Assembly (NCBI RefSeq): GCF_000297435.1
Contig: NZ_CAIP01000412.1
Location: 1 to 24,787 of the forward strand
From: Microcystis sp. T1-4
GTDB lineage: Bacteria; Cyanobacteriota; Cyanobacteriia; Cyanobacteriales; Microcystaceae
Direction of reading: 5' to 3'
DNA: 24,787 nucleotides
The translations under genes were made by a program, and so were the position numbers. How positions within the stretch are numbered: position 1 is the first letter of the stretch; each line of letters begins with the position of its first letter. Under the pieces are notes generated by a model. It was not told where the DNA came from, made no database searches, and was given only the letters and a program-made list of their open reading frames with translations. Shown piece after piece: positions 7,762 through 15,741 of this stretch.

Positions 7762-7835
7762 CTGCTGTAGCTACAGGTCGATCGCTAACTGTTTACTCTC
7801 ATCTTAACCAAATTCTTAAATCTTACTGAAATCGT

Positions 7836-8477
7836 CTAAAACTGACTGAAAGTGTCGGCTAATTTATCAGCAATTCCCTCGATCCAAATTTCATCTTGTT
7901 TAGTGTAACTGCGCGGTGCATTTGCCGCCAAAATTAACACCCCTTCCTTACCGATGGGTTGACAGATTAAGCCTTGGGTGTTTTCTGGCAAATAGTCAAA
8001 CTCGATTTTAGCGGGATATAAATTTAAATTAACTAAATAAACGGCTTTACCAGTTTCTAAAACTCTTTTGATAATATTACTAACTTTAACTTCAGAATTC
8101 TGGCTTAAGATACCGCGACGTAATAAAACTTCTCCCCGATAATAAACGATCAGAGATTTTGTCACGGTGTTAGTTAAAAGTAAATGGGAGGCCCAAGCAA
8201 GCTCAATTTTAACCGGTTCTGGCAAATCTGGGGCAAATTCCAGGCCTTCGCGCCCGATTAATTCCACAGCATCCGGTAAGCGAGGTTGAACTCTTTGCCA
8301 GATTAAACCCACCAAAATTAAAACCCCACTCAAAATCACTCCCATCACATCGGAACGCGCTTGCGATGGGGTTAAATCGGCAGTGGCAAAACGATTAAAC
8401 ATTAATACCGTACCCCCGACGATGCCGGCGAACAGGGGTAACAGTCTTAAAATACGATTGGGATCAGCTGGTGCCAT
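7836..8477 (-). CDS. Cofactor assembly of complex C subunit B-like protein (CCB2/CCB4 type)
   Basis: This 213-residue protein has two N-terminal hydrophobic segments (about 9-28 and 43-62), then a soluble domain with VELIGREGLEFAPDLP (about 71-86), LIVYYRGEVLLRRG and NLNLYPAKIEFDYLPENTQG. The pattern matches the cyanobacterial/chloroplast CCB2/CCB4-type family, which helps attach haem ci covalently to cytochrome b6 of the b6f complex on the cytoplasmic (stromal) side of the thylakoid. It starts nine bases after the rpaB stop on the same strand, so the two are probably co-transcribed. Family assignment is from remembered annotation; which CCB paralogue it is cannot be decided. Confidence 0.75.
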   Translation of the reverse strand: MAPADPNRILRLLPLFAGIVGGTVLMFNRFATADLTPSQARSDVMGVILSGVLILVGLIWQRVQPRLPDAVELIGREGLEFAPDLPEPVKIELAWASHLLLTNTVTKSLIVYYRGEVLLRRGILSQNSEVKVSNIIKRVLETGKAVYLVNLNLYPAKIEFDYLPENTQGLICQPIGKEGVLILAANAPRSYTKQDEIWIEGIADKLADTFSQF

Positions 8478-8486
8478 AGCTGAGAA

Positions 8487-9215
8487 CTATTCCTCGTCTA
8501 GTTCTAAAATCCGCTGGAAAAGATAGCCTGTACCTCTAGCGGTGAGAATTAACTCAGGATTGCTGGGATCATCCTCTAATTTGGCTCGTAAACGGGAAAT
8601 ATGCACATCTACCACCCGCGTATCCACATGACGTTCGGGGGTATAACCCCAAACTTCCTGAAGGATTTCCGAGCGGGAAAAAGCTTCTCCCGATCGACTA
8701 ACCAATAATTCCAGTAAACTAAATTCCATACCAGTCAGACGGATGCGTTCATCCCCCTTATAAACTTGGCGTTTATTGGTATCGATTTTAATTGAACCGA
8801 TATGAATCACACCGGAACTAGGAATCCCTGGAGCGCCATTTTTCTCTACCCGACGCAACACCGAACGAATCCGCGCCTCGAGTTCTTTGGGAGAAAAGGG
8901 TTTAACCACATAGTCATCGGCACCCAATTCTAGTCCGGTAATTCGATCGGCCACATCCCCCAAAGCGGTTAACATAATGATAGGAATATCCGATTCTTTG
9001 CGGAGTTCCTGACAGACACCGTAACCGTCTAATTTCGGCATCATCACATCCAAAACCACTAAATCGGGTTCGGCAGTGCGGAAGGTTTCTAAAGCTTCCT
9101 CGCCGTCGGCGGCGGTGACGACTTCATAACCAATCATCGACAAACGAGTCTCTAAGATACGACGGATGCTGGCTTCATCATCAACAACGAGAATTTTTTC
9201 CTTCTGGTTCTCCAA
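8487..9215 (-). CDS. rpaB: Response regulator RpaB (OmpR/PhoB class)
   Basis: RpaB is an essential cyanobacterial regulator of high-light and photosystem genes and partner of the kinase Hik33/NblS. The receiver domain carries KILVVDDEASIRRILE, the phosphoacceptor VVLDVMMPKLDG and the conserved Lys in DDYVVKPFSP. The C-terminal winged-helix domain carries LTGMEFSLLELL and RVVDVHISRLRAKLE. An upstream in-frame GTG exists at 9227, but the only good ribosome-binding site, AAGGAG, overlaps it and lies 11 bases before a TTG at 9215. Starting there gives MENQKEKILVVDDEAS, the usual RpaB N-terminus, and numbers the acceptor Asp 56. A CCB-like gene follows after nine bases. The 5' region is shared with divergent radA. 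Confidence 0.95.
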   Translation of the reverse strand: MENQKEKILVVDDEASIRRILETRLSMIGYEVVTAADGEEALETFRTAEPDLVVLDVMMPKLDGYGVCQELRKESDIPIIMLTALGDVADRITGLELGADDYVVKPFSPKELEARIRSVLRRVEKNGAPGIPSSGVIHIGSIKIDTNKRQVYKGDERIRLTGMEFSLLELLVSRSGEAFSRSEILQEVWGYTPERHVDTRVVDVHISRLRAKLEDDPSNPELILTARGTGYLFQRILELDEE

Positions 9216-9448
9216 CTGAATTAACACTCCTTAGTTAAATAGTGTGATGAATTTTAAAGTTAAATAACGAGCGTTCCTGTTTATAGAATATCCTTTGGCC
9301 GTTATCATTAAGCCTGAATTTCCTATTTTATTTCTTTTATGGCAATTATCAATAACTTTATTGTCCCCCTCCCCCCATATCATACTTAACTAAATTTGAC
9401 AAGAGAATTGATCCTCAAACCGCTTTTCTTTAACTTTTCTTAAAAAAC
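9216..9448. promoter_or_regulatory. Divergent promoter region rpaB / radA
   Basis: The 233-bp AT-rich spacer between the divergent rpaB and radA genes must hold both promoters. TTGACA at 9396-9401 on the plus strand could be a -35 element for radA, but no good -10 follows at 17 bp. I do not see a clear RpaB-type HLR1 direct repeat. Confidence 0.45.
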
Positions 9449-10975
9449 ATGGCGAAATCGCGAACAATATATATCTGTAGTGCTTGTGGGGCGGAATCTC
9501 CCCAATGGTTGGGAAAATGCCCCAGTTGTGACACCTACGGGACTTTAGAAGAACAAGTGGTAGCTGGTGGCAATAATCAGGCGGTAAATCGCCCAGGATG
9601 GCAAAATAGTCGCCCAAATAACGGCAAAGGACAACGCAACCCGCAGCCGCGCATCTCGGTGCGCTTCTCGGAAATTACCCAGTATGAACAGGAACGTTTT
9701 CCCTCTGGGTACGGGGAATTTGATCGCGTTCTCGGTGGTGGCATTGTCCCCGGTTCTCTTGTACTAATTGGCGGCGATCCGGGTATCGGCAAATCGACGC
9801 TTTTACTGCAAGTTACCAACCAACTCGCCCAAAGATTACCGCGCATCCTCTACGTTTCCGCCGAGGAATCGGGACAACAGATTAAACTGCGGGCTGCCCG
9901 TTTGGGGGTGGGAGTGGTTGCCGTGGAGTCGGAAAATAACGGCAATGGCAAGGAGAAAAAAGCCTCCGAATCAACCGCAGAACTCGATAATCATCTCTAC
10001 GTTTTGCCAGAAACCGATTTAGAGGAAATTTTGCGAGAATTAGAATCTCTACGCCCACAAGTGGCGGTAATTGACAGTATTCAAACTCTTTATTTTGGGG
10101 CCTTAACTTCCGCGCCGGGATCCGTCGCCCAAGTTCGCGAATGTACCTCCGCCTTGATGCAGGTGGCAAAACGGGAGAATATTACTTTATTAATTGTCGG
10201 TCATGTTACCAAAGAAGGGGCGATCGCTGGTCCGCGAGTTTTGGAACATTTGGTCGATACAGTGTTATATTTTGAAGGCGATCGCTATGCCTCCCATCGT
10301 CTCTTAAGATCCGTGAAAAACCGTTTTGGGGCAACCCATGAGATCGGTATTTTCGAGATGGTGGATCACGGTTTGGTGGAAGTGGAAAACCCCTCAGAAT
10401 TGTTTTTAGGCAATCGCGACGAATTTTCCCCGGGTACGGCGACGGTGGTAGCCTGTGAAGGTACACGCCCGATTGTGGTGGAGTTACAGGCATTGGTTAG
10501 CCCTACCAGCTATGCTTCCCCGCGAAGATCGACTACTGGCATAGAATACAACCGATTACAGCAAATTCTCGCCGTTTTAGAAAAGCGCGTCGGCATTCCT
10601 TTATCGAAATTAGATGCCTATGTTGCCTCCGCAGGAGGGTTGGGAGTGGAAGAACCGGCGGCGGATCTGGGAGTTGCGATCGCTGTTGTCGCCAGTTTTC
10701 GCGATCGAGTCGTGGATCCGCGCACAGTTTTAATCGGGGAAGTGGGATTAGGCGGACAAGTCCGCTTAGTGTCGCAAATGGAACTAAGATTAAAAGAAGC
10801 GGCGAAATTGGGCTTTAAACGGGCGATTGTCCCCAGAGGTCAAGTTTATCCCGAAGATGTGGGCTTAGAAATTGTTCCAGTCGGCAAGGTAATCGAGGCA
10901 ATTGTCGCCGCAATTCCCCCCCAGCAGCGCTTTGGGGAAGATCCGGAAGACGAGGAAGGGGAAGGGCAAGAATAA
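9449..10975 (+). CDS. radA: DNA repair protein RadA (Sms)
   Basis: RadA is a RecA-related ATPase that promotes branch migration and processing of recombination intermediates. All parts are present: an N-terminal four-cysteine zinc finger (C10, C13, C24, C27), a Walker A motif GGDPGIGKST at 108-117, a Walker B region VAVIDSIQT at about 205-213, the RadA-specific KNRFG motif at 290-294, and a C-terminal Lon-protease-like domain ending in an acidic tail. The 508 residues are slightly longer than typical owing to a hydrophilic insert at about 160-180. Three HIP1 octamers lie in the gene. It is divergent from rpaB and followed 45 bases later by a small photosynthetic ORF. Confidence 0.97.
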   Translation: MAKSRTIYICSACGAESPQWLGKCPSCDTYGTLEEQVVAGGNNQAVNRPGWQNSRPNNGKGQRNPQPRISVRFSEITQYEQERFPSGYGEFDRVLGGGIVPGSLVLIGGDPGIGKSTLLLQVTNQLAQRLPRILYVSAEESGQQIKLRAARLGVGVVAVESENNGNGKEKKASESTAELDNHLYVLPETDLEEILRELESLRPQVAVIDSIQTLYFGALTSAPGSVAQVRECTSALMQVAKRENITLLIVGHVTKEGAIAGPRVLEHLVDTVLYFEGDRYASHRLLRSVKNRFGATHEIGIFEMVDHGLVEVENPSELFLGNRDEFSPGTATVVACEGTRPIVVELQALVSPTSYASPRRSTTGIEYNRLQQILAVLEKRVGIPLSKLDAYVASAGGLGVEEPAADLGVAIAVVASFRDRVVDPRTVLIGEVGLGGQVRLVSQMELRLKEAAKLGFKRAIVPRGQVYPEDVGLEIVPVGKVIEAIVAAIPPQQRFGEDPEDEEGEGQE

Positions 10976-11020
10976 CGGTACAATGCTAAAAAAGATTAAA
11001 TTACTTGGGAGATTTTCACC

Positions 11021-11122
11021 ATGTCTGTGTTAGCTGTTGCTGCTTTAGCGGGTTATCTGATCGTTTTTACCGGAATTGCCCTCGGTCTCTTTTTCGGTCT
11101 GCGCGCCGCTAAAATTATCTAG
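11021..11122 (+). CDS. petL: PetL-like cytochrome b6f small subunit (33 aa)
   Basis: This very short gene encodes 33 residues with one transmembrane helix. The C-terminal GIALGLFFGLRAAKII closely resembles the end of cyanobacterial PetL (small residues and glycines, then FG/A-x-R/K-x-x-K-x-I). PetL is a peripheral single-helix subunit that stabilises the dimeric cytochrome b6f complex in thylakoids. GGGAGA at 11007-11012, eight bases before the ATG, is a good ribosome-binding site, and TACAAT at 10979-10984 could be a -10 element. It follows radA and precedes a hairpin at 11145. Another single-helix photosynthetic peptide cannot be excluded. Confidence 0.7.
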   Translation: MSVLAVAALAGYLIVFTGIALGLFFGLRAAKII

Positions 11123-11144
11123 TATATAAACAGTAAAAAAGCTC

Positions 11145-11169
11145 TAGTGATCGATTTAACCGGTCACTA
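11145..11169 (+). terminator. Hairpin after petL-like gene
   Basis: TAGTGATCG (11145-11153) pairs with CGGTCACTA (11161-11169), a 9-bp stem with one G-T pair and a 7-nt loop, followed by a weak T-rich run. It probably separates the petL-like gene from the DUF29 array. Confidence 0.5.
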
Positions 11170-11194
11170 TTGCCTATTGTAGGGGAGATAAAAA

Positions 11195-11650
11195 ATGACT
11201 GTTATTCCCGACTTTAAAACTCTCTACGAAATTGATGATTCTCTCTGGTTAGAAGAAACCATCGAACTCTTGAAAGCGAAAAAATTTGACGCTTTAGATT
11301 TAGAGAATTTAATCGAGGAGTTAGAAGATTTGGGTAACGAAAAAAAGTTTCGTATTGCTAGTTTTTTACAGCAAATTATTAGACATTGTTTATTATTACA
11401 ATTTTGGCCAAGGGAAAGAGAATATAATCAAAGTCATTGGCAAGCAGAACTGGTAAATTTTCAAGATCAATTAAATACCTACCTAACGGCAAGTTTACGG
11501 AAATATTTAGAACAAGAATTTGATAATATTTATCAGAAGGCACTCCGTTATGTGAGAAAAAAGACCAACAATCAAGTCAACTTTCCCAATACTTGTCCCT
11601 ACAGTTTAGAAGAAATTCTCGATCCTAATTGGCTACCAACTTACGAATAA
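11195..11650 (+). CDS. DUF29 family protein, array copy 1
   Basis: First of five tandem DUF29 paralogues; 151 residues. DUF29 proteins are small, largely helical, often multicopy in cyanobacteria, and of unknown function. The N-terminal part (EIDDSLWLEETIELL, then LENLIEELEDLGNEKK and IIRHCLLLQFW) and the C-terminal CPYSLEEILDPNWLP are shared across the array. The central segment, about residues 72-128, varies. The preceding AGGGGAGATAAAAA is a good ribosome-binding site. Copy 1 shares a YQKALRYVR-type segment with copy 5 rather than with its neighbour, consistent with mosaic exchange. Confidence 0.93.
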   Translation: MTVIPDFKTLYEIDDSLWLEETIELLKAKKFDALDLENLIEELEDLGNEKKFRIASFLQQIIRHCLLLQFWPREREYNQSHWQAELVNFQDQLNTYLTASLRKYLEQEFDNIYQKALRYVRKKTNNQVNFPNTCPYSLEEILDPNWLPTYE

Positions 11651-11661
11651 AGGAGATGATA

Positions 11662-12117
11662 ATGACTGTTATTCCCGACTTAAAAACTCTCTACGAAATT
11701 GATGATTCCCTCTGGTTAGAAGAAACCATTGAACTCTTGAAGAATAGAAGATATGAAGATTTAGATTTAGAAAACTTAATCGAGGAGTTAGAAGATTTGG
11801 GAAACGAGAAAAAGTTTCGTGTTGCTAGTTTTTTACAGCAAATTATTAGACATTGTTTATTATTACAATTTTGGACAAGGGAAAGAGAATATAATCAGGC
11901 TCATTGGCAAGCAGAGATAATAAGTTTTCAATATCAGTTAAAGCGCTATTTAACCACAAATCTTCGCAAATATCTAGAACAGGAATTTGAGCAAATTTAC
12001 TTTGAGTCCCTGCAATACGTTCGTAAAAAAACTGATAATAAAGTCAACTTTCCTGATATTTGTCCCTACAGTTTAGAAGAACTTCTCGATCCTAATTGGC
12101 TACCACCTTACGAATAA
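11662..12117 (+). CDS. DUF29 family protein, array copy 2
   Basis: Second DUF29 paralogue, 151 residues, starting 11 bases after copy 1 at the ATG at 11662 (AAAGGAG ribosome-binding site within the same short junction). It differs from all others at residues 28-33 (NRRYED in place of the common AKKFDA type). Its central part (YLTTNLRKYLEQEFEQIYF) is nearly identical to copy 4. Function unknown; the close spacing implies one transcript for the array. Confidence 0.93.
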   Translation: MTVIPDLKTLYEIDDSLWLEETIELLKNRRYEDLDLENLIEELEDLGNEKKFRVASFLQQIIRHCLLLQFWTREREYNQAHWQAEIISFQYQLKRYLTTNLRKYLEQEFEQIYFESLQYVRKKTDNKVNFPDICPYSLEELLDPNWLPPYE

Positions 12118-12129
12118 AGGAGATTAACA

Positions 12130-12585
12130 ATGACTGTTATTCCCGACTTAAAAACTCTCTACGAAATTGATGATTCTCTCTGGTTAGAAGAAACTATAGA
12201 ACTGCTCAAGGCTAAAAAATTTGACGCTTTAGACTTAGAAAATTTAATCGAGGAGTTAGAAGATTTGGGAAACGAAAAAAAGTTTCGTGTTGCTAGTTTA
12301 TTAGAGCAAATTATTAGACATTTTTTACTCCTACAGTTTTGGACAAAGGAAAGAGCATATAATCAGGATCACTGGGAGTTAGAAATAGTCAACTTTCAAA
12401 TTCAGCTAAAAAGACGCTTAACCACTAATCTCCGTAATTATTTACAAAATGAATTAACTAACATTTATGAAGATGCAGTTTTCTTTGTGCGGAAAAAGAC
12501 AAAGAATAAAGTTACTTTCCCCGATACTTGTCCCTACAGTTTAGAAGAACTTCTCGATCCCAATTGGCTACCACCTTACGAATAA
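12130..12585 (+). CDS. DUF29 family protein, array copy 3
   Basis: Third DUF29 paralogue, 151 residues, 12 bases after copy 2 with the same AAAGGAG junction. It carries the SLLEQIIRHFLLLQFW variant shared only with copy 5, and its own central segment NYLQNELTNIYEDAVFFVR. The first 50 residues are practically identical to those of copy 1. Function unknown. Confidence 0.93.
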   Translation: MTVIPDLKTLYEIDDSLWLEETIELLKAKKFDALDLENLIEELEDLGNEKKFRVASLLEQIIRHFLLLQFWTKERAYNQDHWELEIVNFQIQLKRRLTTNLRNYLQNELTNIYEDAVFFVRKKTKNKVTFPDTCPYSLEELLDPNWLPPYE

Positions 12586-12596
12586 AGGAGATGATA

Positions 12597-13052
12597 ATGA
12601 CTGTTATTCCCGACTTAAAAACTCTCTACGAGATTGATGATTCCCTCTGGTTGGAAGAAACTATCGAACTCTTAAAAGCGAAGAGATTTGACGCTTTAGA
12701 TTTAGATAATTTAATCGAGGAGTTAGAAGATTTGGGTAACGAAAAAAAGTTTCGTGTTGCTAGTTTTTTACAGCAAATTATTCGTCATGCTTTGTTACTG
12801 CAATTTTGGACAAGGGAAAGAGAATATAATCAGGCTCATTGGCAAGCAGAGATAGTTAGTTTTAAAGATCAACTAAAACGTTATTTAACCACAAATCTTC
12901 GTAAATATCTAGAACAGGAATTTGAGCAAATTTACTTTGATTCCGTGCGATATGTTCGTCAAAAAACTGATAATAAAGTCAACTTTCCCGATACTTGTCC
13001 CTACAGTTTAGAAGAACTTCTCGATCCCAATTGGCTACCACCATACGAATAA
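12597..13052 (+). CDS. DUF29 family protein, array copy 4
   Basis: Fourth DUF29 paralogue, 151 residues; the ATG at 12597 follows the repeated AAAGGAGATGATA junction. It is most like copy 2 in the centre (LRKYLEQEFEQIYFDS) but like copies 1, 3 and 5 around residues 28-33. That pattern suggests gene conversion between members rather than simple sequential duplication. Function unknown. Confidence 0.93.
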   Translation: MTVIPDLKTLYEIDDSLWLEETIELLKAKRFDALDLDNLIEELEDLGNEKKFRVASFLQQIIRHALLLQFWTREREYNQAHWQAEIVSFKDQLKRYLTTNLRKYLEQEFEQIYFDSVRYVRQKTDNKVNFPDTCPYSLEELLDPNWLPPYE

Positions 13053-13063
13053 AGGAGATGATA

Positions 13064-13522
13064 ATGACTGTTATTCCCGACTTAAAAACTCTCTGCGAAA
13101 TTGATGATTCTCTCTGGTTAGAAGAAACTATAGAGCTGCTCAAGGCTAAAAATTTTGACGCTTTAGATTTAGACAATTTAATCGAGGAGTTAGAAGATTT
13201 GGAAAACGAAAAAAAGTTTCGTGTTGCTAGTTTGTTAGAGCAAATTATTAGACATTTTTTACTGCTACAATTTTGGCAAGATGAAAGAACATATAATCGT
13301 TCTCATTGGCGCTCAGAAATTGTCAATTTCAAAAACCAGATCGATACTTATTTAACTAATAATCTCCGTAATTATCTCAGTCAAGAATTACCTCGTATTT
13401 ACCAGAAAGCCTTAAATTATGTTAGAGAAAAACCCGATAATCAAGTTAGTTTTCCTGGAGAATGTCCCTACAGTTTAGAAAATCTGCTCGCTCTCGATTG
13501 GTTGCCTCCAGAAAATGAATAA
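13064..13522 (+). CDS. DUF29 family protein, array copy 5
   Basis: Fifth and most divergent DUF29 paralogue, 152 residues, after the same ribosome-binding-site junction. It differs at the C-terminus (CPYSLENLLALDWLPPENE) and around residues 72-90, while keeping the shared N-terminal half. It shares SLLEQIIRHFLLLQFW with copy 3. Its stop codon sits in the AATAAAGGA junction that supplies the ribosome-binding site of the membrane protein that follows. Function unknown. Confidence 0.92.
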   Translation: MTVIPDLKTLCEIDDSLWLEETIELLKAKNFDALDLDNLIEELEDLENEKKFRVASLLEQIIRHFLLLQFWQDERTYNRSHWRSEIVNFKNQIDTYLTNNLRNYLSQELPRIYQKALNYVREKPDNQVSFPGECPYSLENLLALDWLPPENE

Positions 13523-13535
13523 AGGAAAAAACGAA

Positions 13536-14444
13536 ATGCTGAAAAAGTTTCTACGTTGGCTAATTATTGGGGGAACCTTATTTTTCGTTCTCAGTAACCT
13601 TAAAAATAACTGGGATAACGTCACCTCAGTTAGAATTGAAAATCATGGCTGGTTATTTCTTTTCTTGGCACTTGTAACCACGGTTATTGCTCAAATTTGG
13701 GCAGGATGGGTGTGGACATGGATACTCAAAAGCTATCAACAACCGATTAAAACCTCCGCAGGAATTGGCATCTATATGATTACCAATTTAGGAAAATATC
13801 TACCCGGTAATATCGGTCATTTTTATGCTCGCATCGTGGCAATTAATAAAGCAGGAAGTGATTGGGGAACAGCTAGTTTAAGCGTTTTATTAGAACTTTT
13901 ATTACTGGTATGTGCGGCCTTAGCCATAGCAGTAATTGGTAGTGGTTTAGGTTGGATGAAATCTAGCTCAAGTCTAGGGATACAGATATTAGTTTTAGGA
14001 TTAATTTTAATCGGCATTCATCCCAAATTTTTAAATTATCCTCTCAAAATCCTTAGCCAAAAGAAAAAGATTGCTCAAGAACCTGTTTATCTAACTAAAT
14101 ATCCTCTCGTCCCTCTCCTGGGTGAAACTGGATTTTTATTGTGGCGCGGTGCGGGTTTTATTTTGGCTGGAATGGTGTTAAAAATGATTGCCCCCGCTCA
14201 GATTTTACCCCTCTTAGGAACCTTTAGTTTTGCTTGGTTATTGGGGTTAGTTGTCCCCGGAGCGCCGGGGGGATTAGGAGTTTTTGAAGCCACAGTGATC
14301 GCACTTTTAGACGCAGAAAACTTTCCCGCCGCTAACGTACTTGTCACCGTTGCTATCTATCGTTTAATTAGCATTCTCTCCGAAGTCATTGCCGCCGGAA
14401 TCGGGACAAAATTAGTTAAAGATAAAGCCAAGTTTTTTGGTTAG
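13536..14444 (+). CDS. Flippase-like / lysylphosphatidylglycerol-synthase-type membrane protein
   Basis: This 302-residue protein has about seven to eight hydrophobic helices and matches the integral membrane domain family shared with the N-terminal part of MprF (LPG synthase TM region, UPF0104/YbhN-like). Typical signs are YMITNLGKYLPGNIGHFYAR near residues 78-97 and GLVVPGAPGGLGVFEATV in the last third. Family members are thought to move or present lipids or lipid-linked sugars; the substrate here is unknown. A further ATG at 13515 overlaps the DUF29 gene, but AAAGGA at 13521-13526 is ideally spaced for the ATG at 13536. The junction copies the DUF29 pattern, so it is probably read from the same transcript. 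Confidence 0.85.
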   Translation: MLKKFLRWLIIGGTLFFVLSNLKNNWDNVTSVRIENHGWLFLFLALVTTVIAQIWAGWVWTWILKSYQQPIKTSAGIGIYMITNLGKYLPGNIGHFYARIVAINKAGSDWGTASLSVLLELLLLVCAALAIAVIGSGLGWMKSSSSLGIQILVLGLILIGIHPKFLNYPLKILSQKKKIAQEPVYLTKYPLVPLLGETGFLLWRGAGFILAGMVLKMIAPAQILPLLGTFSFAWLLGLVVPGAPGGLGVFEATVIALLDAENFPAANVLVTVAIYRLISILSEVIAAGIGTKLVKDKAKFFG

Positions 14445-14629
14445 CTTAGGGATATTAGTCGGGCCTGTTAGCCCAATGTAACCCATCCAGAAGAAAAGTT
14501 TTGATCATTGTTAAGCCAAGATAATTTTCTCAACTCCTAAAATCTATCTCCTCACTCCTAAATTCTGATGTAACATAGGATCAATAATCAGCAAAAATCT
14601 GGACACTCCCACCTAGAGAGGCCGAAAAA

Positions 14630-15439
14630 ATGACGATTGCCAAAAGCGACGAAACTGCCACCTCTCCGGCACCGATAGAAGAAGATTTCGAGGACTTTTG
14701 GGAACCACCCCCACCCCCCACAGACTTAATTTTTGATGATGGTGAACCCTTGGAAAGCAACCGACACCGCATTGCCATGAATGTCTTGATTCGCTCCCTA
14801 CAGCAGGGTTACGGCGAGCGAGACGACTTCTACACCGGTGGCAATATGTTTATTTATTTCAGCCGCGAACAGGTGAAAAATCGCGATTTTCGCGGGCCCG
14901 ATTTCTTCGCCGTCCTCAATGTCGATGGCAAGAGAGAGCGACAGGGTTGGGTAATTTGGGAAGAAGAGGGACGTTATCCCGACGTTATTGTGGAATTAAC
15001 CTCTCCTAGTACCGCCAAAACCGATAAAGTCCGAAAAAAAGCCATTTATGAGGGAACCTTCCGCACGCCAGATTATTTCATCTACGATCCTTTCGATGGC
15101 AATTCTTTACAAGGATGGCATTTAGGGGCCGACCAACGCTACCATTCTTTAGAACGAAACGAGCGCGGCTGGTTATGGTGCGAAAGCTTAGGCTATTGGT
15201 TGGGAACTTGGCAGGGGACTATTGACCGAGAAACGGCAATTTGGGCGAGATTTTATGACCCAGAAGGCAATTTAATCCCCTTGCCAGAAGAAGCAGCCCA
15301 GGAGCAAGCAGCCGCGGCACAGGAGCAAGCAGCCGCGGCACAGGAGCAATTAAATGCTACTCAGCAAGCTCTGGAAGCGGAGAGACAGCGTTCTCAACAG
15401 CTGGCGGCTCGTTTGCGAGAAATGGGGATAGAGCTATAG
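14630..15439 (+). CDS. Uma2 family (DUF820) putative endonuclease with repeat-encoded coiled-coil tail
   Basis: Uma2 proteins have a PD-(D/E)XK-type nuclease fold and are hugely expanded in cyanobacteria; physiological roles are unsettled. Conserved positions include FRGPDFFAVL (D91), YPDVIVELTSPST (E122) and the following Lys-rich KTDKVRKK, then DYFIYDPFDG. The body ends near residue 215. A tail of about 50 residues, rich in Ala, Gln and Glu (QEQAAAA repeats, then LEAERQRSQQLAARLREMG), should form a coiled coil. The Pro-rich stretch EPPPPPTD (25-32) lies before the domain. The start ATG at 14630 is preceded by GAGAGG about 12 bases upstream. Confidence 0.9.
   Translation: MTIAKSDETATSPAPIEEDFEDFWEPPPPPTDLIFDDGEPLESNRHRIAMNVLIRSLQQGYGERDDFYTGGNMFIYFSREQVKNRDFRGPDFFAVLNVDGKRERQGWVIWEEEGRYPDVIVELTSPSTAKTDKVRKKAIYEGTFRTPDYFIYDPFDGNSLQGWHLGADQRYHSLERNERGWLWCESLGYWLGTWQGTIDRETAIWARFYDPEGNLIPLPEEAAQEQAAAAQEQAAAAQEQLNATQQALEAERQRSQQLAARLREMGIEL
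15299..15340 (+). repeat. Two perfect 21-bp tandem repeats inside the Uma2 gene
   Basis: Copies at 15299-15319 and 15320-15340 are identical and encode QEQAAAA twice; a third, partial copy follows. In-frame unit gain or loss would change coiled-coil length. Confidence 0.9.
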
Positions 15440-15741
15440 TATAGCTGTATTTGTTTAGGTGAGGAGGTAAACTGCTCCTGTTCCTCCTCGTTCAAAGTCG
15501 GTTAATTTCTCCTTTCACGGTTGAGGGAGCCTGCAATCCCAGTGTATTTGAAATCTAGCTCGACACCTGTTTGCTGCTGTGATTACCTTTTGGACAGTGG
15601 GTAATTATTGATCAGAGTTTTCTTTTATTCTTCCTTAAACAGTAAACAGTGAACTGAAAACTGAAATCTGATAACTGATAACTGATAACTGATAACTGAT
15701 AACTGTCTCAACTAGGAAATTTATTTGGCACGACTACTTAT
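15440..15741. other. Intergenic region with heptamer repeats
   Basis: The 302-bp spacer holds a GAGGAGG/CCTCCTC imperfect hairpin shortly after the Uma2 stop (about 15461-15490), probably a weak terminator, and the CTGATAA array listed separately. No coding region is supported. Confidence 0.5.
15668..15702. repeat. Heptanucleotide tandem repeat, CTGATAA x5
   Basis: Five perfect CTGATAA units end in a partial CTG. The same unit recurs on the opposite strand at 19411-19459 and directly at 22247-22267. Heptameric short tandem repeats (STRR) are a known feature of cyanobacterial intergenic DNA. Confidence 0.95.

Noticed and set aside
9216..9448. RpaB-binding HLR1 site in the rpaB/radA spacer
   Set aside because: I could not find two correctly spaced TTACA-type half-sites.
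9577..10493. Several antisense and out-of-frame ORFs within radA
   Set aside because: RadA motifs cover the region in the true frame; these frames have Pro/Arg-rich shadow composition.
15668..15702. Tandem repeats considered as a CRISPR array
   Set aside because: The units are contiguous 7-mers with no spacers, as at 19411 and 22013, and there are no cas genes.
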